Assembly: GCF_013204845.1 (NCBI RefSeq)
Contig: NZ_JABMKY010000003.1
Coordinates: 186,001 to 250,000 of the forward strand
Direction: 5' to 3'
Source: Paenibacillus qinlingensis
GTDB taxonomy: Bacteria > Bacillota > Bacilli > Paenibacillales > NBRC-103111
DNA length: 64,000 bases
Every line of letters begins with the position of its first letter. The first letter of the stretch is position 1. Of this stretch, positions 1 through 10,300 are shown one piece after another. The position numbers and the translations under genes are program-made. Below the pieces are notes generated by a model. The model was not told where the DNA came from, did not search any database, and saw only the letters and a program-made list of their open reading frames with translations.

Positions 1-2
1 TT

Positions 3-683
3 AATAAATTGCTCATACAACAGGATCAGGTGAAGCAAATCTCCTTCTTTCAAATAGAGGAGTGGTTGGAACGCGTTGAAGCAACGATTTGGTCTGCGGA
101 TTTGGATGCCCTCCATGCCCTGCTAGATGAGTGGTCACAAAGCGACATGTTGAAAGGGATACAAGTTCAGCAGTTGGATCAGATGATGGCAGATGAGTTG
201 AAGAGTGTAGTGAAAAAACTGAACTCTCGTGGCTTAGTGACCTTTACGACGCAGGCTTCGCCAGTACAATTGAATAGCTTGACGGAGGCTATGGACTATT
301 TAAGGTCAGAGTTCGTCTATTTGTATCATCAGTTATTTCAATGGCGGGGTGGGAATCAGAAGAGCTTGTTTGAAGAAGCGAAAACCTACATTGACAATAA
401 CATTTCCGAAGAGTTGAGCCTCGAAGAAGTGGCGGAGAAGATGGGACTTGCGCCAACGTATTTCAGTTATATTTTTAAGAAAATGACGAATGAAACATTT
501 GTTCAATACCGTATGAAGAAGCGGATCGAAATGGCTAAGAAACTTCTCGAAATGCCGCACTATAAAGTTGTTGACGTGGGTGTGACGATTGGCTATCAGA
601 ACTATCCGTATTTCACTAAGATTTTCAAGAAGATGACAGGCTGCTCGCCGACGGAATACCGCAGTATGTTGGGGATCAAATAA
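3..683 (+). CDS. YesN-type response regulator, C-terminal part (5' truncated)
   Basis: The reading frame is open from the first bases of the window, so the start and the receiver domain lie outside it. The visible part has a mixed linker region and, in the last ~105 residues, two helix-turn-helix motifs of the AraC family (LSLEEVAEKMGLAPTYFSYIFKK and VVDVGVTIGYQNYPYFTKIFKKMTG, each quoted in part, ending in SPTEYR). Its stop overlaps the start of the sensor kinase gene (TAATG), so the two are translationally coupled. In Bacillus and Paenibacillus this pair (YesN/YesM) controls an adjacent ABC transporter for oligosaccharides, which is exactly what follows here. The assignment as a response regulator, rather than a plain AraC protein, is inferred from the coupling to the kinase. 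Confidence 0.85.
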   Translation, partial: NKLLIQQDQVKQISFFQIEEWLERVEATIWSADLDALHALLDEWSQSDMLKGIQVQQLDQMMADELKSVVKKLNSRGLVTFTTQASPVQLNSLTEAMDYLRSEFVYLYHQLFQWRGGNQKSLFEEAKTYIDNNISEELSLEEVAEKMGLAPTYFSYIFKKMTNETFVQYRMKKRIEMAKKLLEMPHYKVVDVGVTIGYQNYPYFTKIFKKMTGCSPTEYRSMLGIK

Positions 684-2512
684 TGAGATCTAGCTTGGCA
701 TTGCGTATGTTCGTTTATTTCGTGATCGTCATTGTGATATCTTCCTCTATCGTCGGCCTAGTCCTGTATGTTCAATCCACCAAGGAAGTGGATAAGCAAA
801 CCAATGAGCTCTTAACTCAAATCGTCGATAATGCCATGAATCATACGGATATGTATTTGAAGAAATACGATCGCGCGACCGTATCAATGATGACTTCTAC
901 CAATGTGAAAGAATTCTTGAATTTGGACAGCAATAATTTCATTCCATATTTTCTATCGATCAGGCCAATGAAAGAAAAGGTCCTTCAGCCACTTTTTATT
1001 AATAATCCTGAAATTAGTATGGTGTATTTGCTCGGATATAACGGGCTTAGCATCTATGATCATAATGCGGATACGTCAGATTTCAGCAACTCGCTCCTGT
1101 TGGATAAGCTGGACTCCTTGAAGGAAATTACAGATAAAGACGGCAAATTAACGATTATGGATTGGAGTTTTCTAGACGGGAAGCTAGCACTAACACGGAA
1201 AATCTCAGATCGCCAGACATCAAAAATTTTTAAAGGGATACTTGGTATTGAGCTTAATATTGAAGAGCTGACATCGTTGTGGAAGGGTATCCGTCTGGGG
1301 GAAACCGGGTATTTCTATATTGTGAATGACACGGGGAAAATTATCTATCATCCGATGTCCGGGATGATAGGCAAGCAGCTGGATGCCAAGCTGTTTACCA
1401 AACTCCGCGAAAATCAAAATCAGATTTTCGATTATAAAGATGATGTTGAACGAGTCCATTTTAACCGAAGATCGGACTATACGGGCTTGACATTGGTAGC
1501 ATCCATGCCCCTAGATGAACTTAGAGCCCCTGCATTAAATATTCGTAAAACGACGGTATACACCTGTGCAATTGCGTTAATAATCGCGTTGATTCTTGCC
1601 TACCGATTCGGGCAATCCATTATTCGGCCCATTAAAATGCTGGAAAACGGCATGCGCAAAACGGAAAAAGGTAATTGGACACATGTCGCCATCAGCGGTA
1701 GAACGGACGAAATGGATCGTCTTACGATCAGCTACAATATGATGGTCTCACGACTGCAAGAGCTTATGGAGCAAGTGTATGCCGAGGAGCTGAAGAATAA
1801 GGAATATTTGCTGAAAAGGCAGTCTGCCGAATTTCAAGCGTTGCAATTGCAAATCAATCCTCACTTTCTCTACAACACGCTTGAAACGATCGTCTGTTAC
1901 GCCGTCGTGCAGGATTCGCAAGAAATCAAAGAGATTGTACGCTCTCTGTCATATATGCTGCGTTATTCAGTGCGTGCCGACTTGGAGGAGATTACGGTTG
2001 CCAATGAGTTGAAGCATGTGCTGCATTTTATGAACATTATGAATTATCGATTAGGCCACGAATTCGAAATTGAAGTTACGGTTCCGCCAGAGCTTCTATT
2101 GAAAAAAATGGTGCGCCTCACCTTACAGCCGTTAATCGAGAATGTGTTTAAGCATGCATTTCCCGATGGCATCGAGAGCCACCATCAGATCCGTATTGAT
2201 GCCAGTATGGATGAGGATGATTTCATCGTAACGGTTACGGATAATGGTGTGGGTATTACGCCAGAAAGACTGGAGGAGCTGCAGACTAAGATGGCAGAAC
2301 AGCACGTGAGTGTGTCCCAGCTGCCTGTTCGTATAGAGCGCGAGGGTGGAATCGGATTAGCCAATGTGCATAGTCGAATTCAAATTGTTTTTGGCGAGCA
2401 ATATGGGTTAAGTATTAGCAACAATGAGACTGCGACAGGTGCTCAGCTTACATTGCGCATGCCTAGTCAGCGAGAAGAGCGGAGCTGTGCCCCAGAGGCG
2501 GTAGCGATTTAG
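683..2512 (+). CDS. YesM-type sensor histidine kinase
   Basis: Membrane sensor kinase of 609 residues. Transmembrane segments are visible near residues 9-27 and 290-310, enclosing a large extracellular sensor domain of dCache type. A HAMP linker follows (around IIRPIKMLENGM), then the phospho-acceptor region QINPHFLYNTLE typical of the LytS/YesM histidine kinase family, and an ATPase domain with N box PLIENVFKHAF, DNGVGI and GGIGLANVHSRI. It should sense an extracellular sugar-related signal and phosphorylate the YesN-type partner encoded just upstream. The start ATG overlaps the upstream stop codon. A terminator-like hairpin follows the gene, separating it from the transporter genes. Confidence 0.93.
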   Translation: MRSSLALRMFVYFVIVIVISSSIVGLVLYVQSTKEVDKQTNELLTQIVDNAMNHTDMYLKKYDRATVSMMTSTNVKEFLNLDSNNFIPYFLSIRPMKEKVLQPLFINNPEISMVYLLGYNGLSIYDHNADTSDFSNSLLLDKLDSLKEITDKDGKLTIMDWSFLDGKLALTRKISDRQTSKIFKGILGIELNIEELTSLWKGIRLGETGYFYIVNDTGKIIYHPMSGMIGKQLDAKLFTKLRENQNQIFDYKDDVERVHFNRRSDYTGLTLVASMPLDELRAPALNIRKTTVYTCAIALIIALILAYRFGQSIIRPIKMLENGMRKTEKGNWTHVAISGRTDEMDRLTISYNMMVSRLQELMEQVYAEELKNKEYLLKRQSAEFQALQLQINPHFLYNTLETIVCYAVVQDSQEIKEIVRSLSYMLRYSVRADLEEITVANELKHVLHFMNIMNYRLGHEFEIEVTVPPELLLKKMVRLTLQPLIENVFKHAFPDGIESHHQIRIDASMDEDDFIVTVTDNGVGITPERLEELQTKMAEQHVSVSQLPVRIEREGGIGLANVHSRIQIVFGEQYGLSISNNETATGAQLTLRMPSQREERSCAPEAVAI

Positions 2513-2516
2513 AGCG

Positions 2517-2560
2517 ATAGGATGAAGTTCCTTCTATGGGGCAACATCCTATTTTTTGTT
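2517..2560 (+). terminator. Rho-independent terminator after the kinase gene
   Basis: An 8-bp perfect stem, ATAGGATG (2517-2524) with CATCCTAT (2545-2552), is followed directly by a T-rich run. It ends the regulator-kinase transcript before the transporter operon. Confidence 0.7.
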
Positions 2561-2599
2561 TGTTTGTACAAGGTAAATGAAAACCATAAATTAGTTATC

Positions 2600-2622
2600 T
2601 AGGTGCTTAAAAAACTAGTATG
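2600..2622 (+). promoter_or_regulatory. 23-bp motif shared with the site at 13493, candidate activator site
   Basis: A 23-bp sequence starting TAGGTGCTTAAAA and ending ACTAGTATG is identical to the one at 13493-13515, although the flanks differ. It lies 58 bp upstream of the likely GTG start of the first permease gene; the other copy lies 76 bp upstream of a secreted enzyme gene. AraC-family regulators commonly bind asymmetric sites, so the neighbouring YesN-type protein or the AraC protein at 6352 are candidate binders. The exact repeat is observed; the function is inferred. Confidence 0.55.
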
Positions 2623-2679
2623 TTGGCCTTCTCTTGAAAACGTATCATGAAGATAACAAAAGAGAGGAGGAAGCCTGGA

Positions 2680-3645
2680 GTGGAAATCGTCAGTAAAGTG
2701 ACTAGCTCACAACATAAGGTCAGAGCCAATTTTGCTAGTAAGTTATTGGCTAACATTAGAAAAGTGCCTCAATTGTATTTACTATCCATACTGCCCATCT
2801 TGTACATACTCATTTTTAAATATATACCGATGTACGGTGCAGTTATTGCCTTTCAGGATTATGTACCTCATAAAGGTTTTTTTGGGAGTGACTGGGTTGG
2901 ATTGAAGCATTTTAAAAACTTTTTTAACTCCTATGAATTCTGGAAGGTGATTAAAAATACGCTGGGCTTAAGCTTCTACAGCTTGCTTGCAGGGTTTCCG
3001 TTTCCGATCCTTCTGGCACTTTGCTTAAACTATGTGAATCGGTCTTTTGTCAAAAAGTCGGTGCAGTTAATTACCTACGCCCCGCATTTCATTTCGATGG
3101 TCGTGATGATGGGGATCGTCATCCAACTGCTCGATCCCAAAACAGGTATCGTCAACATGATTATTGCCCAATTGGGCTTTGAGAAAATCGATTTCTTCGG
3201 AAATCCGGATAACTTTAAGTCACTGTATGTCTGGTCAGGTATTTGGCAAAATGTAGGATTTGGCTGTATCATTTATTTAGCCGCTCTGGCAGCCATTGAT
3301 CCTTCTCTGCATGAGGCCGCTGTCATGGATGGTGCGAGTAAAGTTCAACGCATGAGGCATGTGGATATTCCCGGGATACTGCCGGTTGCCGTTATATTAT
3401 TGATTCTTAGTGTTGGGAATTTAATGGATGTTGGATTTGAAAAAGTGCTGTTGATGCAAAATCCACTTAATCTCAGTTCATCAGAGGTTATTGATACCTA
3501 TGTGTACAAGGTAGGGTTGCTCTCTACGGGAATTAAATATTCCTACGCTTCCGCAATTGGATTGTTCACCTCTGTCATCAATCTTATTTTATTGTACACA
3601 GTCAACAAAGCAGCCAAAAAATTAGGGCAAACCAGCCTGTGGTAG
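2680..3645 (+). CDS. ABC transporter permease, LplB/YtcP-partner type
   Basis: Inner-membrane permease of a carbohydrate ABC importer (binding-protein-dependent transport family). About six hydrophobic segments are visible, and the EAA loop that contacts the ATPase reads EAAVMDGASKVQRMRHVDIPG. I prefer the GTG at 2680 (321 residues, close to the 318 of B. subtilis LplB) because a strong GAGAGGAGG site ends 9 bases before it; an in-frame ATG at 2647 has no such site. It pairs with the second permease downstream. No ATP-binding subunit is encoded nearby, as is usual for this subfamily, which is thought to share an ATPase encoded elsewhere. Confidence 0.93.
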   Translation: MEIVSKVTSSQHKVRANFASKLLANIRKVPQLYLLSILPILYILIFKYIPMYGAVIAFQDYVPHKGFFGSDWVGLKHFKNFFNSYEFWKVIKNTLGLSFYSLLAGFPFPILLALCLNYVNRSFVKKSVQLITYAPHFISMVVMMGIVIQLLDPKTGIVNMIIAQLGFEKIDFFGNPDNFKSLYVWSGIWQNVGFGCIIYLAALAAIDPSLHEAAVMDGASKVQRMRHVDIPGILPVAVILLILSVGNLMDVGFEKVLLMQNPLNLSSSEVIDTYVYKVGLLSTGIKYSYASAIGLFTSVINLILLYTVNKAAKKLGQTSLW

Positions 3646-3663
3646 AGAGGTGCAAAGAAAAGA

Positions 3664-4560
3664 ATGAAGTCGACCCGAATTCAAGAATCCAGAGGCGATC
3701 AACTATTTAATATCGTGAACTACACGGTGCTTTGCCTCTTTACACTGTCTGTTTTATATCCGCTTATTTATGTGTTAAGCGCTTCCTTCAGCTCATCAAC
3801 GGCGGTTATTTCAGGAAGAGTATGGTTGTGGCCTGTCGATATCACATTGCAGGGATACGAAGCCGTATTCAAGAACAATCGCGTTTGGGTTGGGTTTGCC
3901 AATTCATTGTTCTATGCGGTTGTAGGAACCATCATCAATGTGATGATGACTCTGATTGCAGCGTACCCTTTGTCACGTAAGGACTTCTATATTCGCAATG
4001 GGGTAATGGCACTATTTGTATTCACCATGATGTTTGGCGGAGGGTTAATACCAAACTATCTCTTGATCAAGGAACTAGGCATGCTAGATACCCGCTGGGC
4101 ATTGATTATCCCAGGTGTCATGAGCGTCATGAGTGTCATCATTGCAAGGACGTATTTCCAAACGACGATTCCCGATGAAATCCTAGAAGCCGCACATCTG
4201 GATGGGTGCAGTGATTATAAATTTCTAGTGAAAATCGTGGCACCCTTATCAGGACCTATCATTGCTGTACTCTCGTTATTTTACGCAGTAGGACATTGGA
4301 ATACCTATTTTGCCGCTCTGCTTTATTTGAAGTCGCCGGATCTGTTTCCCCTTCAAATCATTCTGCGTGAAGTGCTCGTGAAGAACACATTCGATGAAGA
4401 AATCATCACGGATGTCGTAGGTGCAGCACAACGAGAAGGTATGCGAGAACTTCTCAAGTATTCATTAATTGTTATTGCGACCATTCCGGTTTTAGTTGTT
4501 TATCCTTTTATTCAACGTCATTTCGTCAAAGGGATGATGATCGGTTCACTAAAAGGGTAA
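3664..4560 (+). CDS. ABC transporter permease, YtcP type
   Basis: Second permease (298 residues) of the carbohydrate importer, starting 18 bases after the first permease and so in the same operon. Hydrophobic segments run through the protein, and the EAA loop reads EAAHLDGCSDYKFLVKIVAP. The C-terminus FVKGMMIGSLKG is characteristic of the YtcP group of carbohydrate permeases. With the partner permease it forms the membrane channel for an oligosaccharide delivered by the lipoprotein encoded next. Confidence 0.93.
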   Translation: MKSTRIQESRGDQLFNIVNYTVLCLFTLSVLYPLIYVLSASFSSSTAVISGRVWLWPVDITLQGYEAVFKNNRVWVGFANSLFYAVVGTIINVMMTLIAAYPLSRKDFYIRNGVMALFVFTMMFGGGLIPNYLLIKELGMLDTRWALIIPGVMSVMSVIIARTYFQTTIPDEILEAAHLDGCSDYKFLVKIVAPLSGPIIAVLSLFYAVGHWNTYFAALLYLKSPDLFPLQIILREVLVKNTFDEEIITDVVGAAQREGMRELLKYSLIVIATIPVLVVYPFIQRHFVKGMMIGSLKG

Positions 4561-4601
4561 GCTTATATACATTTTATAGATAAATAAGGGAGGATTTTCA
4601 C

Positions 4602-6260
4602 ATGCAAAGAATGAAATTGTGGGGCCCAGCGATCAGCCTCATCTTAAGTGCAACAGTGGTGCTAAGCGGTTGTAGTAAAACAGCGGATACGAGCTCTGAG
4701 GCTACGAAACTGCCAGATTCAACAGCAGCAGCACAGAACGAAGTCGTGAATCCACCTGGTGTGCTTCCGATTACCAAGGAGAAAACGACACTCAAAGTGT
4801 TGTCGCGAACGAATCCAGCGGTAGAAAATTTTGCAACGAACGAGTTTACCAAATGGCTGGAAGAAAAAACGAACATTCATCTCGAATGGGAAGTAGCAAG
4901 CGATCCGAAACAGAAGTTAAATATTTCTCTTGCCAGCGGTGATTATCCGGATGTTTATCTAGGATTCAACATTGATCAAATCCAATTAACCTTATATGGC
5001 AAAGACGGTGTGTTTATCCCACTGAACAAACTCATCGATAAATATGGCGTTGAATCCAAAAAAATGTTTACAGCACTCCCGTACACGAAAGAACTTTCTA
5101 CTTCACCAGATGGCAACATTTATGGTCTACCGTCAGTTAACGAGTGCTTTCACTGTACGCAGCCTACCAAATTATGGATTAATCAGAAGTGGCTCAATGC
5201 GGTTGGTATGAAGATGCCAACAACGACAGATGAGTTTTATCAGGTATTGAAAGCGTTTAAAGAGAAAGACCCGAACGGCAATAAAAAAGCGGATGAAATT
5301 CCGTTTATCGGAGCCAACATTGCCAACTCTTACATTGATACTTTCCTCTTGCAAGCATTTATTGACAGCGATCGTAATATGCAGTTTATGAAAGACGGCA
5401 AAATTAACGCGGCCTTTACGCAACCAGAATATAAGGAAGGGCTTAAGTATATTAACAAGTTGTTCAAAGAAGGCTTGGTTGATCCCCAATCATTAACACA
5501 GGACCGGAATCAATTAAGGAAATTAGGTGAAAATCCGGACAATGTTATCTTGGGTGTAGTTGCGGCACAACATCCTACGATCTTCAACACATTGGAAGGA
5601 ACGCGTTGGTTGGATTACGTTGCTGTGCCACCTTTAAAAGGTCCTAATGGCGTCCAAGCTTCCAAATATATTCCGCAAAGTATTACATCTGGATCATTTG
5701 TGATTACGAACAAAGCCAAGAATCCGGAAATTGCCATGCGCTTAGCAGATTTCCTGTACTCGGAGGAAGCCACTAATCGCGCCATACTGGGCAGACCGGA
5801 TATGGAATGGAAAGTAGCTGCTCCTAATGAGATTGGTATCAATGGCAAGCCTGCCAAATACACGTTAATCGGTAATACTTCCCCTGGAGCAAAGAATGCT
5901 ACTTGGGGACAAGTGGGTCCTTCGCTCCGTACGAACGAGTGGCGTTTAGCGCAAACAGCTGATCCCAAAAATCCACTGGAAGACATCCTGTATAAAGAAA
6001 CGCTGACGAAATATGAGCCGTATAAACCGGACCCTAAGAAGATGATTCCGGCTTTAAACTTCACAAACGAGCAGACAGATGAAATCGCTAATATTAGTAA
6101 AACCATTGATGATTATCGGAAAGAATCAACCGCGAGAATGATTATCGGGGACTTGGATATTGATAAAAAATGGGATGAGTATTTGAAGAATTTGGATAAT
6201 ATGAAACTGCCGAGGTACTTACAAATCTACCAACAAGCATTCGATACTAAGAAAAAATAA
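4602..6260 (+). CDS. Extracellular solute-binding lipoprotein, LplA type
   Basis: Substrate-binding component (552 residues) of the importer. The N-terminus is a lipoprotein signal with lipobox LSGC, so Cys24 should be lipidated and the protein anchored outside the membrane. The body looks like a family 1 extracellular sugar-binding protein, with the typical acidic EF-hand-like segment KDPNGNKKADEIPF. A clear AAGGGAGG ribosome site precedes ATG 4602. It is the last gene of the transporter operon; a strong terminator follows. The ligand cannot be read from the sequence; the surrounding enzymes suggest oligosaccharides from plant, algal or chitosan-like polymers. Confidence 0.92.
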   Translation: MQRMKLWGPAISLILSATVVLSGCSKTADTSSEATKLPDSTAAAQNEVVNPPGVLPITKEKTTLKVLSRTNPAVENFATNEFTKWLEEKTNIHLEWEVASDPKQKLNISLASGDYPDVYLGFNIDQIQLTLYGKDGVFIPLNKLIDKYGVESKKMFTALPYTKELSTSPDGNIYGLPSVNECFHCTQPTKLWINQKWLNAVGMKMPTTTDEFYQVLKAFKEKDPNGNKKADEIPFIGANIANSYIDTFLLQAFIDSDRNMQFMKDGKINAAFTQPEYKEGLKYINKLFKEGLVDPQSLTQDRNQLRKLGENPDNVILGVVAAQHPTIFNTLEGTRWLDYVAVPPLKGPNGVQASKYIPQSITSGSFVITNKAKNPEIAMRLADFLYSEEATNRAILGRPDMEWKVAAPNEIGINGKPAKYTLIGNTSPGAKNATWGQVGPSLRTNEWRLAQTADPKNPLEDILYKETLTKYEPYKPDPKKMIPALNFTNEQTDEIANISKTIDDYRKESTARMIIGDLDIDKKWDEYLKNLDNMKLPRYLQIYQQAFDTKKK

Positions 6261-6292
6261 GGGTAAGACCTTTAATGACGAATGGGAACTAT

Positions 6293-6327
6293 GCTTCGCC
6301 TGCCTAATGGCAGGTGGGGCTTTTCTC
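6293..6327 (+). terminator. Rho-independent terminator after the transporter operon
   Basis: A 12-bp stem with a TAAT loop, GCTTCGCCTGCC pairing with GGCAGGTGGGGC (three or so G-T pairs), is followed by TTTTCTC. It ends the transporter operon and argues against translation of the AraC gene starting inside it. Confidence 0.8.
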
Positions 6328-6351
6328 AATTCGATAAAGGATGTGGAAGCT

Positions 6352-7182
6352 GTGCCCATAACAAATCATATGTTGTATCATCAGCTTTCCGATTTAAGAG
6401 TGAAATTATTATATGCGAAGCATTCCGTATGTACCCAGGACTGGAAACATCTCAATTTTATTCCCGCTTATAATAAATTCTATTATATTTGTGAAGGCGA
6501 AGGATGGATCCAAATTGAGGGCAAGCTGTATCAACCGAAGTCTGGGCAATTGTTTTTCGCTCCAGCAGGGGTTAACCAGTCCTTTTCCGTAACAAACGGT
6601 CCACCGTTTACCATGTACTGGTGCCATTTCACATCCAATATCCGTTTCAGTCAACTCTTTCGATCGATCGGGATCCCCCCTATCATTACTGTGGGGAATA
6701 GTTCGCGATTGTTGGGTTATTTCGAGGAATTGATTATCAATCGAGGTCATGTTGGACTGACATCTTCTATTAAAATCCAGGCAGCCTTGCTTGAAATGAT
6801 GGCTTTTTATATCGACGAAGGATGGAAGGAAACAAAAATAAATATCAAGTTATCATCCGTGAACAAATTGGTTCACACAATCAAATACATTGATGAGAAT
6901 TTGGACAAAGAATTGACCATTCAGGAGCTATCGCAAATGGCACATTTTCATCCCAATTATTTCATTCGTTATTTTAAAACACATTTCGGCGTCTCGCCAA
7001 TGCGGTATATTTACGATCGAAGGATGGAGAAGGCCAAAGAACTACTCGTGTACTCATCCTTCTCTGTGACCGAAGTCGCTTATATGACAGGATTTCAAGA
7101 TGGTTCCTATTTCTCAACCTCCTTTAAAAAACATGTAGGCATGTCACCATCCGATTATCGGCAGGTCTATCAATTAGGTTAG
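6352..7182 (+). CDS. AraC-family transcriptional regulator with cupin-like sensor
   Basis: The N-terminal ~150 residues resemble the AraC cupin ligand-binding barrel (GEGWIQIEGKLYQPKSGQLFFAP). The C-terminal ~100 residues hold two helix-turn-helix motifs (LTIQELSQMAHFHPNYFIRYFK and VTEVAYMTGFQDGSYFSTSFK, quoted in part). The frame opens at ATG 6307, but that lies inside the terminator hairpin; GTG 6352 has an AAAGGA site 10 bases upstream and gives 276 residues, so I choose it. It lies between the transporter operon and the secreted enzymes and could sense an imported sugar and activate either; that link is inferred. Confidence 0.88.
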   Translation: MPITNHMLYHQLSDLRVKLLYAKHSVCTQDWKHLNFIPAYNKFYYICEGEGWIQIEGKLYQPKSGQLFFAPAGVNQSFSVTNGPPFTMYWCHFTSNIRFSQLFRSIGIPPIITVGNSSRLLGYFEELIINRGHVGLTSSIKIQAALLEMMAFYIDEGWKETKINIKLSSVNKLVHTIKYIDENLDKELTIQELSQMAHFHPNYFIRYFKTHFGVSPMRYIYDRRMEKAKELLVYSSFSVTEVAYMTGFQDGSYFSTSFKKHVGMSPSDYRQVYQLG

Positions 7183-7224
7183 TTTAACAAAAAAAGTAGT
7201 TAGCAGCACTTATTCCTATTTTTA

Positions 7225-7238
7225 TGAAAACGCTTTAA
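7225..7238 (+). promoter_or_regulatory. Candidate cre site (CcpA), one mismatch
   Basis: TGAAAACGCTTTAA matches the Bacillus cre consensus TGWAANCGNTNWCA at 13 of 14 positions. It lies about 130 bp upstream of the secreted enzyme gene at 7366. CcpA control would make the enzyme subject to catabolite repression. Confidence 0.5.
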
Positions 7239-7365
7239 TATGAGTGGGGGAATGAATAAGGAGGTGCTATATCTCCAACTTATGATGTTGAATGGCATGA
7301 CAAAAAGTCGAGCATGATGTCAGCAAATACCCCAGCCGATGGGGATGTGTAAAGAGGGTTGTATA

Positions 7366-10300
7366 ATGTCAGCTTCCATCATTTCTTACAACAAGAAGAA
7401 GCCATATGGTTTTACTTTCTCCCAAAAACAACTGATTTTATTTGGACTCATGTTCGCTTTTCTCATTGGCATGTTCCAGGGAAACCATGCCTCGGCCGCC
7501 GGGCCCATGGTGGTTGACAGTTTCGATGGACCCATCACACAGAACGAGATAAACTCCTTCAAATCCTATATTCAGACGGTGGAGCCTGTTGTCTGGCCCA
7601 ATACCGGCTCCATGCAAAGCGAATATGCGCAGGGCAAAAGCGGTGAGAACATCAAAGCGATGGGGCTCATGTATGAGTTAACGAATGATACAGAAATCCT
7701 CGATCGTATGATCTATTTCTGTGACGTGCTGCTTTCGCAGCGTAACGATATCCTCCCTGCTCCATATGGGCAGCGCACCGTGTGGACTAACACGATTGCG
7801 CCAGTATGGCCGGGGAATAACGCCGGTACGGCTTCTGCAGATTCAGCCAATGGCGACTCCATTGGCCATCTTGCCTACTGCGGCAGGCTGATCCTGCAGA
7901 CACCGGGAATTGCGAACACAACGGTTCCCATCGGCGATGCTTATGGACATGGCGCGACCTATGTTCAACGGGCGAATACCTTTATTACAGAAGCCGATTA
8001 TGTGGTTAGCCAATTCCTCTTTCCCAAGCTGCTAGATCTGTCGAGAGGGAATAAACTGTACTTCCAAACGCAATCGCCTTACATGCCTGGCGGGGTATTT
8101 CCGTGGAATCAGCAAATGATGATCACCTACGGCCTGCAGAATTTGGCAGCGGCTCATGCGATTAAAGGAGATAACCCTTCTCTCGTTACACAATACGACG
8201 GGATTGTTCAGACGAATCTCAATTGGTTTTTTAGCGACAATTCAGCCAAACAAACTTATACGGACAGTAAAGGAAACACAGCCTATAACTGGGGTTATAA
8301 TCCGACCCTGCTGGGAGGCGAAGATTCCAATCATGGCGCACTGGATATATCAGGCTTTTATCGAGCGTTTCTGATCGGTCGTTATGGTATTACAGCGTCG
8401 ATGATGACGCCATTTGCCAACATGTATGCCGATGTAATGATGAGGGGACCTGGTGATTACGCGGGTCGAGTTGACGGAACGGACGGGACGGGGCATGGTG
8501 CGCCGACGACTTATCCTCGCAGCGGCAATCTCCAATTAGCAGCGCTCCGCCCGGATGTTTATTACACGTTGGCTAATGCGACCATGCCTAATATGACAAG
8601 TACAACGATGGCTTCATTCGCCCGTCTAATGTATGTGAAAAATCAAAGATACACGGGCAGTGATACGCAAGCACCGACTACACCGACCAATTTGACCGCA
8701 ACCGCAGCATCAAGCAGTCAAATCAATTTGAGCTGGACGGCTTCTACAGATAACGTGGCCGTTACTGGTTATAACGTCTATCGTGGTGCAATATTAGTCG
8801 GTACTTCTACAACGACATCCTTCACCGAAACAGGACTCAGTGCTTCGACGGCCTACAACTATACGGTAAAAGCGAAGGATGCGGCAGCTAATGTATCAGC
8901 AGCAAGCAATACAGCTAGTGCAACGACATTGGTCTCATCTGGCAATCTCGCGTTGGGCAAAACTTACAGCGCGTCCACCACATGGAGCGCAGCATACTTG
9001 GGGGATAAAGCCTTTGACGGAGATACAGCGACTCGCTGGTCTGCATCGAGTGGTTCCTTTAACAATCAATGGATTAGTGTTGATTTCGGCTCACCTGTCA
9101 CGTACAACCAAGTCGTGATCAAAGAAATTTCGTTCCCAAGGGTCACGGCATACAAGCTCCAGTCCTCGACGGATGGAACGACCTTTACGGATATAGCAGG
9201 AACCACAGGAACGACAATCGGTTCTAATAAAACGATTACTTTTTCGAATGTAAGCTCCAGATATGTCAGGCTTTATATCACTTCAGCCAGCAACATACCG
9301 AATATCGAAGAGATGGAAGTATACGGCACAAGCGGAACGGATACTACAGCACCATCGGCACCGACCAATTTAACAGCAAATGCGGCATCCAGCTCTCAAA
9401 TTAATTTGAGTTGGACAGCTTCGTCAGACAATGTAGGGGTAACAGGGTATAATGTCTATCGCGGTGCCACATTGGTCGGGACTTCAACGACAACGTCTTA
9501 CAGTGATACAGGACTCACTGCCTCAACAGCCTACAGTTATACGGTAAAAGCGAAGGATGCGGCAACTAACATTTCAGCAGCAAGCAATACAGCTAGTGCA
9601 ACGACGCAAGCGCCTTCAGATACCCAAGCGCCGACAACACCGACGGGCTTGACTGCAACGGCAGCATCTAACAGTCAAATCAATTTGAGCTGGAGTGCTT
9701 CGACAGATAATGTGGGGGTAACGGAATACAATGTATACCGGGATGGCACATTAGTTGGGTCTTCAACATCGCCATCATACAGCGATACGGGGCTTAGTGC
9801 TTCGACCGCATACAGCTATACGGTAAGAGCAGAGGATGCTGCAGCAAACTTGTCCGCAGCAAGCAATACAGCTAACGCAACGACGCAATCGGGCGGGGGC
9901 AATCTCGCTTTGGGCAGAACGTACAACGCATCTACGATTTGGAGTGCCACTTATCCTGCGGCGAATGCGTTTGATGGCAGCTCAGCTACCCGCTGGTCAG
10001 CATCAAGTGGTTCCCTGAATAACCAATGGGTCAGCGTCGATTTGGGTGCCGCCACCTCGTTCAATCAAGTCGTTATCAAAGAAATTACCTTCCAGAGGGT
10101 GACGGCTTTCAAGCTTCAGTCCTCTAGCGACGGCACGACCTATACAGATATTGCAGGTACATCGGGCACCACGATCGGCGCAAGCAAGACGATCAACTTC
10201 ACAGGTGTGAACGCCAGGTATTTGCGATTATATGTAACCACTGCCAGCGCTGTACCGACAATCGACGAGATAGAGGTATACAACAACATTGGGAATCTCG

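Noticed and set aside
2634..2647. Possible cre site TGAAAACGTATCAT
   Set aside because: It fails the consensus at several positions, and the CA at the end is one base out of register.
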